NCBI RefSeq assembly: GCF_029504575.1
Contig: NZ_JAQFII010000001.1
Coordinates: 2,454,501 to 2,518,500 of the forward strand
Direction: 5' to 3'
Source: Streptomyces sp. SPB162
GTDB lineage: Bacteria; Actinomycetota; Actinomycetes; Streptomycetales; Streptomycetaceae
DNA: 64,000 bases
Shown in pieces: positions 57,905-64,000 of the stretch. Made by a program: the position numbers and the translations under genes. Under the pieces are notes generated by a model. The model was not told where the DNA came from. It saw only the letters and a list, made by a program, of their open reading frames with translations, and did not search any database. Each line of letters begins with the position of its first letter. Position 1 is the stretch's first letter.

Positions 57905-58363
57905 TCACGCCTGGCGGGAAGAGCGCCGCGCCGAGTCGACAAAGCGCCCCTCGTATGCCTCGCGCGCCCGCAGTACATCGGACAGGTGCTCCCTGGCCCA
58001 GTCGCAAGTGGCCGCGATCGGACCGAAAAGAGTACGTCCGAGGTCGGTCAGCTCGTACTCGACGCGGGGCGGGTTCTCGTCGTACGCGGTGCGGGTGACG
58101 ATGCCGTCGCGCTCCAGGGCGCGCAGGGATTCGGTGAGCACCTTCGGGGTGATGGCGTGCAGCGGAACCCTGAGTTCGGAGAAGCGGCGCGGGCCGTCCT
58201 CCAGACACATCATGATCATCCCGGCCCACTTGTCGCCGACCCGGAAGGGGGTGGCGCGACTGGGGCACTCCGGGGCGAACATGTCGCGTCGCAGGGGCGG
58301 GAGGGGGGTGGGCTGCCCGGACGTCTGCGCGTCCTGCGCGGTGTGCACGGTCTCGGTGGTCAC
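57905..58363 (-). CDS. HxlR-family transcriptional regulator
   Basis: Product of 152 aa from GTG 58363. The winged-helix core reads VGDKWAGMIMMCLEDGPRRF, SELRVPLHAITPKVLTESLR and YELTDLGRTLFGPI, diagnostic of HxlR. A cysteine in the N-terminal FAPECPSRATPF could be a redox or electrophile sensor, as in several HxlR members. It is divergent from the adjacent NAD(P)-binding protein gene (86 bases between starts), its most likely target; this pairing is very common in Streptomyces. Confidence 0.88.
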   Translation of the reverse strand: MTTETVHTAQDAQTSGQPTPLPPLRRDMFAPECPSRATPFRVGDKWAGMIMMCLEDGPRRFSELRVPLHAITPKVLTESLRALERDGIVTRTAYDENPPRVEYELTDLGRTLFGPIAATCDWAREHLSDVLRAREAYEGRFVDSARRSSRQA

Positions 58364-58448
58364 CCGTCCCAGCGTAGAGCCGGTTTCGTTGCGGTAACCG
58401 GCAAGTCGGCGGTTACGGTCCCCGCAGTCGAACAACGGGGAGGCCGTT

Positions 58449-59009
58449 ATGAGCAGGATCGCGGTATTCGGTGCGGGTGGGCGGTTGGGGCGTCTGGTGG
58501 TGGCGCAGGCGGTCGGCCGCGGGCACCGGGTGACGGCCGTGGTGCGGGATCCGGCGAAGTACGCGGACCTGGCCGGGGCCGGGGTGACGCTTGTCGCCGG
58601 TGACGTCACGGACCCGGACGGCGTGGCGGCGGTCGCCGCGGACCACGACGTGGTCGTCGGCTCCGTCTACACACCGCTGACGCCCGCGGACCAGCTGTAC
58701 CCGGCGGCGGCGCGGGCGCTCCTCACGGGGGTGGGAGCGACGCGCCTGCTGGTGGTCGGTGTGGTCTCGACGCGGGAGGCCGCGCCGGGGGTGATGCTGC
58801 TGGACACTCCCGGCTTCCCGGCGGAGGGCCGGGAGTTCTCACTGGCGCGGGCGGCTGAGCTGGAACTGCTGCGCGGCGCCGGGCCGGAGATCGACTGGCT
58901 GCTGCTGATGCCGCCGATGGAGATCGACCGCGAACGGCTGGCCGTGGAGATCCTCGACGAGATCGAGACGCCGAAACACCACCGCACGGCGGTCCCGGCG
59001 GGCGGCTGA
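58449..59009 (+). CDS. NAD(P)-binding NmrA-like reductase, internally shortened
   Basis: Product of 186 aa; ATG 58449. The N-terminal Rossmann motif VFGAGGRLGRLVVAQAVGRG is intact, with VAGDVTDPDGV and RLLVVGVVSTRE following. After LLLMPPMEI the sequence jumps to DRERLAVEILDEIETPKHHR, whereas relatives have about 25-30 residues of substrate-side fold between these points. This suggests an in-frame deletion. Divergent from the HxlR gene. Confidence 0.8.
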   Translation: MSRIAVFGAGGRLGRLVVAQAVGRGHRVTAVVRDPAKYADLAGAGVTLVAGDVTDPDGVAAVAADHDVVVGSVYTPLTPADQLYPAAARALLTGVGATRLLVVGVVSTREAAPGVMLLDTPGFPAEGREFSLARAAELELLRGAGPEIDWLLLMPPMEIDRERLAVEILDEIETPKHHRTAVPAGG

Positions 59010-59859
59010 GCGGGGGGCTCGCTCTTCGCAGTGCGGGGGTGCGGGGGTGCGGGGGTGCGGGGGCAGGTGAGCGGGGGCGGGTCTTCGCACTGCGGGGGTG
59101 CGGGGGCAGGTGAGCGGGGGCGGGTCTTCGCACCGCGGGGGTGCGGGGGCGGGAGTACCGGCAGATGCGGAGCGGTGCGTCTGCGGCGCTGCGCACCTTG
59201 ACCGCGCGGAGGGGGGAGGGCCCTGGCGCTGCGCGCCCGGCAGGGGACGGCACCGCTGCGCGGCCCGAGAGGCGCAGTGAATTCCGGTCCGCTGCGCTCC
59301 CCTTGCCCGGTGGTCGGGTGGGTGAGGCGGATGGGGCGGCGCGGGTCAGTTGGTGCGGCAGTGCGGGTGGCGCCCATCGGCTCCGGCGAGTGGATCACTT
59401 CGGGCGGCCGGAGCATCGCTCAAGCGAGTTCTGACCGACCTAAGTGATCCACATCCCCGCAGAAAGCGCCCCATCAACACCACGAGTCACACCCAGCCCC
59501 ACCCGACCCGCATTCCGGCAACAAGAGCGGACCAAACCTCGCTTCCCCTGCGACCACCCTCCGCAGGAGACCCGCGCACCGCACCCCCCAGCAAGGGCAG
59601 CGCAGCGAACCCATGTCACTCCAGGACTCCCCCTCCGCACGGCACCCCCGGCGCCACACCACCCGCCCACCCGGCAAGGGCAGCGCAGCGGACCGCAGTC
59701 CCTTCGCCCGGACCGCGCAGCGGGGTCGACCCCTGCCAGGCGCGCAGCGCCAGGGCCCTCCCCCTCCGCGCGGTCAAGGCGCGCAGCGCCGCAGACGCAC
59801 CACTGCGCACCGCCCGAACCTCAGCCCCCCGCTCCGCACTCCCCACCCCCCGCCGTGCC
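59010..59859. repeat. Repeat-rich intergenic region with large inverted repeat
   Basis: 59030-59155 is a tandem GTGCGGGG array with a repeated ~55-bp higher unit. Arms ~59174-59335 and ~59640-59801 are an imperfect inverted repeat (best block GGTGCGTCTGCGGCGCTGCG). At the centre GTGGATCACTT (59390-59400) pairs with 59442-59452. No supported gene on either strand. Confidence 0.7.
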
Positions 59860-61194
59860 TCACACCAGCCGGGCGGAACGGCCCGTCGTCAGGCGTGCGT
59901 GCAGCGCCGTGGCCGTCGCGTCGGTGAGCGACGCGATCTGGTCGACGACGGCGCGCAGCCGCGCGCTGTCGTCATCCGCCTCGTCGAAGATGCCGCGGAA
60001 CTGCGGGTCCAGGCCCTCGGGGGCGCGGGCCAGCAGCGCTTCGGCCAGCTCCGCGATGAGGATGCGCTGCTCGGCGCGGCGGCGTTCCTGCGCGGCGCGC
60101 TGCATGACGTACCGGTCGGCGACCGCCTTGAGGACGGCGCACTCCAGGCGCTGTTCGCGTGGCACGACCAGCTCGGCGCGGTACCGGGTGAGCCGCCCGG
60201 TGCCGTACGCCTCGCGGGTGGCGCGCTCTGCGGCCAGGCAGAACCGGCCGATGAGCTGCGAGGTGGCGTCCTTCAACCGGGCCTGGGAGATGGCCGAGCC
60301 GTCATAGCCGTGCGGCCACCACGGCTGCTCCAGGAGCCGGTCGAGGGCCTCGGCCAGCTCGTCGGGGCTGGAGTCGGCCGCGTACCGCTCCCCCGCGCAG
60401 TCGAAGATGTCCGCCCGCTCGGCGTCCGCGAGCAGCAGATTCGGGTCGAGGTGGCCGGCGTGCAGGCCGTCCTCCACGTCGTGCACCGAGTACGCGACGT
60501 CGTCGGCCCAGTCCATGACCTGCGCCTCGAAGCACTGCCGGTCCTGCGGGGCGCCGGCCCGCAGCCAGTCGAAGACCGGCAGATCGTCCTCGTAGGCCCC
60601 GAACTTGGGGCTGTCGCGGTTCGTGGGGTGGCCGCCGCGCGGCCACGGGTACTTCGTGGCGGCGTCCAGGGCGGCGCGGGTGAGGTTCAGGCCGACGCTC
60701 ACCATCGTGCCGTCCGCGTCCCGCCGGAAACGCTTCGGCTCGATCCGGGTCAGCAGTCGCAGCGACTGCGCGTTGCCCTCGAAGCCGCCGCACGCCTCGG
60801 CGACCTCGGCCAGCACCTGCTCGCCGTTGTGCCCGAAGGGCGGGTGGCCGAGGTCGTGCGCCAGGCACGCCGTCTCGATGAGGTCGGGGTCGCTGCCGAG
60901 CGCGGCGCCCAGCTCCCGCCCCACCTGCGCGCACTCCAGCGAGTGCGTCAGGCGGGTGCGCGGGCTGGTGTTCATCAGGGCCGAATCCGGGTCGACCACC
61001 TGGGTCTTGCCCGCCAGCCGGCGCAGCGCGGCCGAGTGCAGCACCCGCGCCCGGTCGCGCTGGAACGCCGTGCGGCCCGGCCGCTTGTCGGGCTCGATCA
61101 CATAGCGGTCGGTGTCGGCGTCCCCGTACGGCCCCCACCGCTCGTACGGCCCGAGGTGCGCGGCCGCCGCGTCGGTCCGGTAGTTCGCTTCCAT
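59860..61194 (-). CDS. dgt: Deoxyguanosinetriphosphate triphosphohydrolase-like protein
   Basis: Product of 444 aa; ATG 61194 ([15 protein letters not shown]) is preferred over a longer upstream frame. HD-domain metal ligands are visible: [18 protein letters not shown] (His), [17 protein letters not shown] (His-Asp plus the HPPFGH signature of dGTPases) and [17 protein letters not shown] (Asp). It hydrolyses dNTPs to nucleosides and triphosphate. Actinobacterial homologues are often annotated as dGTPase-like with relaxed specificity. Starts are typical and the length is normal. Confidence 0.92.
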   Translation of the reverse strand: MEANYRTDAAAAHLGPYERWGPYGDADTDRYVIEPDKRPGRTAFQRDRARVLHSAALRRLAGKTQVVDPDSALMNTSPRTRLTHSLECAQVGRELGAALGSDPDLIETACLAHDLGHPPFGHNGEQVLAEVAEACGGFEGNAQSLRLLTRIEPKRFRRDADGTMVSVGLNLTRAALDAATKYPWPRGGHPTNRDSPKFGAYEDDLPVFDWLRAGAPQDRQCFEAQVMDWADDVAYSVHDVEDGLHAGHLDPNLLLADAERADIFDCAGERYAADSSPDELAEALDRLLEQPWWPHGYDGSAISQARLKDATSQLIGRFCLAAERATREAYGTGRLTRYRAELVVPREQRLECAVLKAVADRYVMQRAAQERRRAEQRILIAELAEALLARAPEGLDPQFRGIFDEADDDSARLRAVVDQIASLTDATATALHARLTTGRSARLV

Positions 61195-61267
61195 GCCTGT
61201 GACCGTAACGCTCCGCTGTGACAGACGCGCCATCGGTCCTGCGACCCCGTGCGGGGTTCGTACCGGG

Positions 61268-62233
61268 TCACGCGCTGGCGAGATGGAGTGGCGCGGGCCG
61301 GCCGGCGGCGGCCAGGGCCTGGTCGTAGCGGTGCAGCACCAGGCGGGCCATGGCGCTGTGCGCGCCCAGCGGCGCCGCCGCGATCCACGGCGCCCCGGCG
61401 GAGGTCTGGGTGGCGAACCGGCCGGGGGCGGTGAAGTACGAGCTGACCGCGACCCGGTGGCCGCGCGCGGCCAGCGCACCGGCCGCCTCCGCGACCGAGG
61501 GCCCGGCGCCGGAGGCGTAGGCGGGCAGTACGGGGGCGCCGCCCAGCCTTCGGCTGAGGAGTTCGGCGGTGCGGGCGGTGTCGGCGGGCCACTCGGGGTC
61601 GCGGGAGCCGGCCGCCGCCAGCACGACGCCCGCGCGCCGCGCGCCCTTGCGCCAGCCGGCCTCGGTGAGGCGCACGTGCAGCGTCTCGGCGAGCAAGGGG
61701 TGCGGGCCGAGCGGCGCCGCGGTCAGTCCGCGCAGGTGCGGGGCTCGGGCCAGCGCCTGCGGTATGTCCTGCTTGACGTGGTAGCCGTGGCCGAGCAGCA
61801 GCGGTACGAGCACCACGTCGCCGTGCAGCGCCGCGAGCGTGTCGTCGAGCAGCGGCTCGTTCAGCTCGATGTGCCCGAGGTGGACGGGCAGGCCGGGGCG
61901 CAGCGTCCGGACCCGGTCGAGGAGCGCGCGCACGGTGCGCCGAGCCTCGGGGTCGCGGCTGCCGTGCGCCACGGCGACCAGTGCGGGACGGCGCGGGGCC
62001 GCGGTGAGGGTGACGCGGGCGAGCTGGTTGCTGAGCTGCGCGGTGATCCGGTTCATGAGCTGCGCCGTACTGTCGAAGCTGGTGGACGGGCTGGAGCCAC
62101 CGGACGGGCTGGAGCCGTCCGACGGGCTGGAGCCGTCCGACGGGCTGGAGCCGTCCGACGGGCTGGAGCCGTCCGGGCCGGCGGGGCGGCCGGACTCCGG
62201 GTGCGGTTGCGGGTGCGCTGTCGACGCCGTCAT
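61268..62233 (-). CDS. Sirohydrochlorin chelatase-like protein (CbiX type)
   Basis: Product of 321 aa; ATG 62233 ([15 protein letters not shown]). After a disordered N-terminus with a five-fold SSPSDG-type repeat come two CbiX-like halves: [20 protein letters not shown] with the metal-binding His, [20 protein letters not shown] (second His), then [20 protein letters not shown] as the degenerate second half. It inserts Fe2+ or Co2+ into sirohydrochlorin; with a nitrate-reductase-like gene nearby, siroheme supply for nitrite reductase is the natural role. Confidence 0.85.
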   Translation of the reverse strand: MTASTAHPQPHPESGRPAGPDGSSPSDGSSPSDGSSPSDGSSPSGGSSPSTSFDSTAQLMNRITAQLSNQLARVTLTAAPRRPALVAVAHGSRDPEARRTVRALLDRVRTLRPGLPVHLGHIELNEPLLDDTLAALHGDVVLVPLLLGHGYHVKQDIPQALARAPHLRGLTAAPLGPHPLLAETLHVRLTEAGWRKGARRAGVVLAAAGSRDPEWPADTARTAELLSRRLGGAPVLPAYASGAGPSVAEAAGALAARGHRVAVSSYFTAPGRFATQTSAGAPWIAAAPLGAHSAMARLVLHRYDQALAAAGRPAPLHLASA

Positions 62234-62308
62234 GGACCGAGCGTGCGGGGCGCAGGTTGCGCCCGCGTTGCCCGGCGATGACAAGTTTTTACCTCCCCCT
62301 CACGGTCG

Positions 62309-62761
62309 TCAGGACCGCCTGTGAGGCCGCTGGGCGCGGACCCAGTCGCCGCCGGGTATGACCTGCCCCGAGGCCCGCAGGGCCGCCGCCGGCTCCTCCC
62401 CCGCGAGGTACACCCAGGCGTCGCACGGCCGGCCGTCGCAGACCACGCGCAGCGCCGACCGCTCGTACAGGTTCCCGCGCGCGCCCGGAACGTGCTCCTC
62501 CAGGCGGTCGAGATCGGCGAGGACGCGCTCGTAGTGGCCGGGAAGGACGTGCAGCAGCTCGCCGTGCACGCCGCCGGTGACCGCGTCGTCAGGACCGGCG
62601 ACCGCGTACGGGTAGCCGGGCCCCTCATACAGCAGCACCCCCGGCAGCACGGCGGGCCGCGGGGGCGCGGTACGGCCCGCCACCAGGACGTGGTTGGCCT
62701 GGCCGGGACGGAGCGTCCCGTAGACGAAGAACGGCAGGCGGGGCCGGGGAGGCGGGGTCAC
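62309..62761 (-). CDS. Gamma-glutamylcyclotransferase-like protein
   Basis: Product of 150 aa from GTG 62761. The family signature PFFVYGTLRPGQANH (substrate-binding YGxLR) is at the N-terminus. VTGGVHGELLHVLPGHYERV and LADLDRLEEHVPG carry the region of the catalytic Glu. Homologues (GGCT/AIG2-like) convert gamma-glutamyl amines to 5-oxoproline. The substrate here is unknown. Confidence 0.85.
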   Translation of the reverse strand: MTPPPRPRLPFFVYGTLRPGQANHVLVAGRTAPPRPAVLPGVLLYEGPGYPYAVAGPDDAVTGGVHGELLHVLPGHYERVLADLDRLEEHVPGARGNLYERSALRVVCDGRPCDAWVYLAGEEPAAALRASGQVIPGGDWVRAQRPHRRS

Positions 62762-62873
62762 GGCGGCGGTCCTCTCGTCGTCGGGGCGCGGCTGCGTCCA
62801 TCGTGTCCGGAACCGTACCGGCGCCGTACGCGTCGATCCGGACGACGGGGGTCGATCAACGAGGGGGCGCCGC

Positions 62874-63611
62874 ATGAAGCCGGGCCGGATACGCGCGGCG
62901 GTGCCCGCCGTGCTGCGCGGATGGCGTGGATTGCGCGTGCTGCGGGGGTTGCGGCCGCCGCGGACCCGGCGCGGCCGTCGGCTGCTCGTGCAGGCCGTGA
63001 TGGCCTGCTGCGTTCTGGCGCTGCTGCCCGCGACCTGGCTGCAGGCCTCGGCGGACGGTCGGGTGCGCGCGGTCGCGGACGTACCGGCGGAGCCGGTGGC
63101 GGTGGTGTTCGGCGCGGGGCTGGACGACGGGAAGCCGTCGCCGTACCTCGCGCACCGGCTGGACGCGGGCGCCGAGCTGTACCGGACGCACAAGGTGCGG
63201 GCGATCCTGGTGACCGGCGACAACAGCCGCACCGACTACGACGAGCCGGGCGCGATGCTCGGCTATCTGGCGAAGCAGGGCGTGCCCGCGTCGAAGGTCG
63301 TGCTGGACTACGCCGGCTTCGACACCTGGGACTCCTGCAGCCGCGCCAAGCGGATCTTCGGGGTGGACCGGGCGATCCTCGTCAGCCAGGGCTTCCACAT
63401 CCGGCGGGCTCTGGCGCTGTGCGACGCCGCGGGCGTCCAGGGGTACGGCGTCGGCGTCGACGAGCCGCACGACGTGACGTGGTTCTACGGCGGCGGGCGC
63501 GAGCTCGTCGCGGCGGTCAAGGCGGCGCTGGACGTGGTGGTCGAGCCCGACCCCGTCTTCCTCGGGCCCAAGGAGCAGGGCGTGACGCGGGCCCTCGCGG
63601 AAACGCCCTGA
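62874..63611 (+). CDS. SanA/YdcF-family (DUF218) membrane protein
   Basis: Product of 245 aa; ATG 62874 with GAGGGGG upstream. An Arg-rich cytosolic start (RPPRTRRGRR) precedes one membrane segment (LLVQAVMACCVLALLPATWL). The DUF218 domain reads AVVFGAGLDDGKPSPYLAHR, AILVTGDNSRTDYDEPGAML, DTWDSCSRAKRIFGVDRAIL and LVSQGFHIRRALALC. E. coli SanA affects envelope barrier function; the biochemical role is not settled. Confidence 0.88.
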   Translation: MKPGRIRAAVPAVLRGWRGLRVLRGLRPPRTRRGRRLLVQAVMACCVLALLPATWLQASADGRVRAVADVPAEPVAVVFGAGLDDGKPSPYLAHRLDAGAELYRTHKVRAILVTGDNSRTDYDEPGAMLGYLAKQGVPASKVVLDYAGFDTWDSCSRAKRIFGVDRAILVSQGFHIRRALALCDAAGVQGYGVGVDEPHDVTWFYGGGRELVAAVKAALDVVVEPDPVFLGPKEQGVTRALAETP

Positions 63612-63726
63612 CCAGCGCGCCGACCGGCGTCCTCACACCCGCCCCCGCGGCGCGCTGAGGTGCACGTACCGGCCGTGTAACCGCGTCGCGTACGGGGGTG
63701 AAACACGTACGGCGCAGGCTGGGCGC

Positions 63727-64000
63727 ATGAGCCCGAGCACCGTTGACACGCACTGTCCCTACTGCGCCCTGCAGTGCGGCATGGGACTGGTGGCGCTGCC
63801 CACGGGCGGCGTCGAGGTCGTCGAGCGGACGGCGTTCCCGGTGAACCGGGGCGCGCTGTGCGGCAAGGGGCGCACCGCGCCCGAGGTGCTGGCGCGTGGC
63901 GCGCGGCTGACCGGGCCGCTGGTCCGCGGTGCGAGCGGCGCGCTGGAGCCGGCCGGCTGGGACGAGGCGCTCGACCGCGTCGCCGAGGGTCTGCTGCGGA
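63727..64000 (+). CDS. Molybdopterin oxidoreductase, probable assimilatory nitrate reductase (5' part)
   Basis: ATG 63727; 91 codons to the window end. The N-terminal 4Fe-4S motif THCPYCALQCGMGL with the later GALCGKGR cysteine is that of bis-MGD molybdoenzymes of the nitrate reductase/formate dehydrogenase group. WDEALDRVAEGLL opens the molybdopterin domain. The nearby siroheme-type chelatase favours the nitrate-assimilation role. Truncated by the window edge. Confidence 0.8.
   Translation, partial: MSPSTVDTHCPYCALQCGMGLVALPTGGVEVVERTAFPVNRGALCGKGRTAPEVLARGARLTGPLVRGASGALEPAGWDEALDRVAEGLLR

Noticed and set aside
59030-59155. CRISPR array
   Set aside because: The repeats are short, contiguous GTGCGGGG units with no unique spacers and no cas genes. 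No CRISPR array is seen anywhere in the window.
62091-62180. Intergenic tandem repeat
   Set aside because: The 18-bp units lie in frame inside the chelatase gene and encode the SSPSDG linker repeat; recorded with that gene.

Overview
The window is high-GC actinobacterial DNA, almost certainly a Streptomyces chromosome. The right third (about 47.9-64 kb) is ordinary core genome: an hrdA-like sigma factor beside dnaG, a secreted GH9 cellulase, a ferredoxin-reductase-like flavoprotein, dgt, a CbiX-type chelatase and the first codons of a nitrate-reductase-like molybdoenzyme. From memory this order resembles the hrdA-dnaG-nas neighbourhood of S. coelicolor; I could not check that.

The left two thirds (1-47.6 kb) look like an accretion island at a tRNA gene. 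A 68-73 bp sequence ending in the 3' half of a CAU-anticodon tRNA occurs three times (29691-29760, 45488-45560, 47593-47660). Each copy has the same non-tRNA sequence on its left, as expected of right-hand attachment sites of stacked integrative elements. Element A (1-29.7 kb) holds ICE-like genes (PP2C, DUF4314, a degenerate N-6 methylase), two transposon-like insertions, and a complete type 2 BREX (Pgl) phage-defence operon, followed by an unassigned two-gene pair. Element B (29.8-45.5 kb) holds vapBC, a graveyard of tyrosine-integrase fragments, a 2251-aa RHS polymorphic toxin with its immunity gene, and a divergent FG-GAP/lectin secreted protein. Element C (45.6-47.6 kb) holds another vapBC and a small membrane protein. 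A vapBC operon with the same operator follows each internal att site; the copy in element A is a relic.

The BREX operon (pglW-pglX-pglY-pglZ-brxD-brxHI, all on the minus strand) is tightly coupled: every junction overlaps by 1-8 nt. pglY and pglZ each carry one extra base in a short G/C run near the 5' end. The same kind of error occurs in hrdA and in a GNAT gene, so miscalled homopolymers are the simplest explanation, although pgl phase variation is known in S. coelicolor. The unit is bracketed by ~760-bp direct repeats made of vapBC plus the 3' end of brxHI, 21.8 kb apart.

Left of BREX, two transposon-like units without transposases have related ends (TGTCCC-G/T-TCTCA) and 5-bp target duplications: 4198-4937 carries a small secreted CBM14-like protein, and 4975-8551 carries asnB plus an unusual thiolase. 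Removing both, each with one target copy, rejoins a single open reading frame that starts at 4088. This is the strongest new observation in the window.
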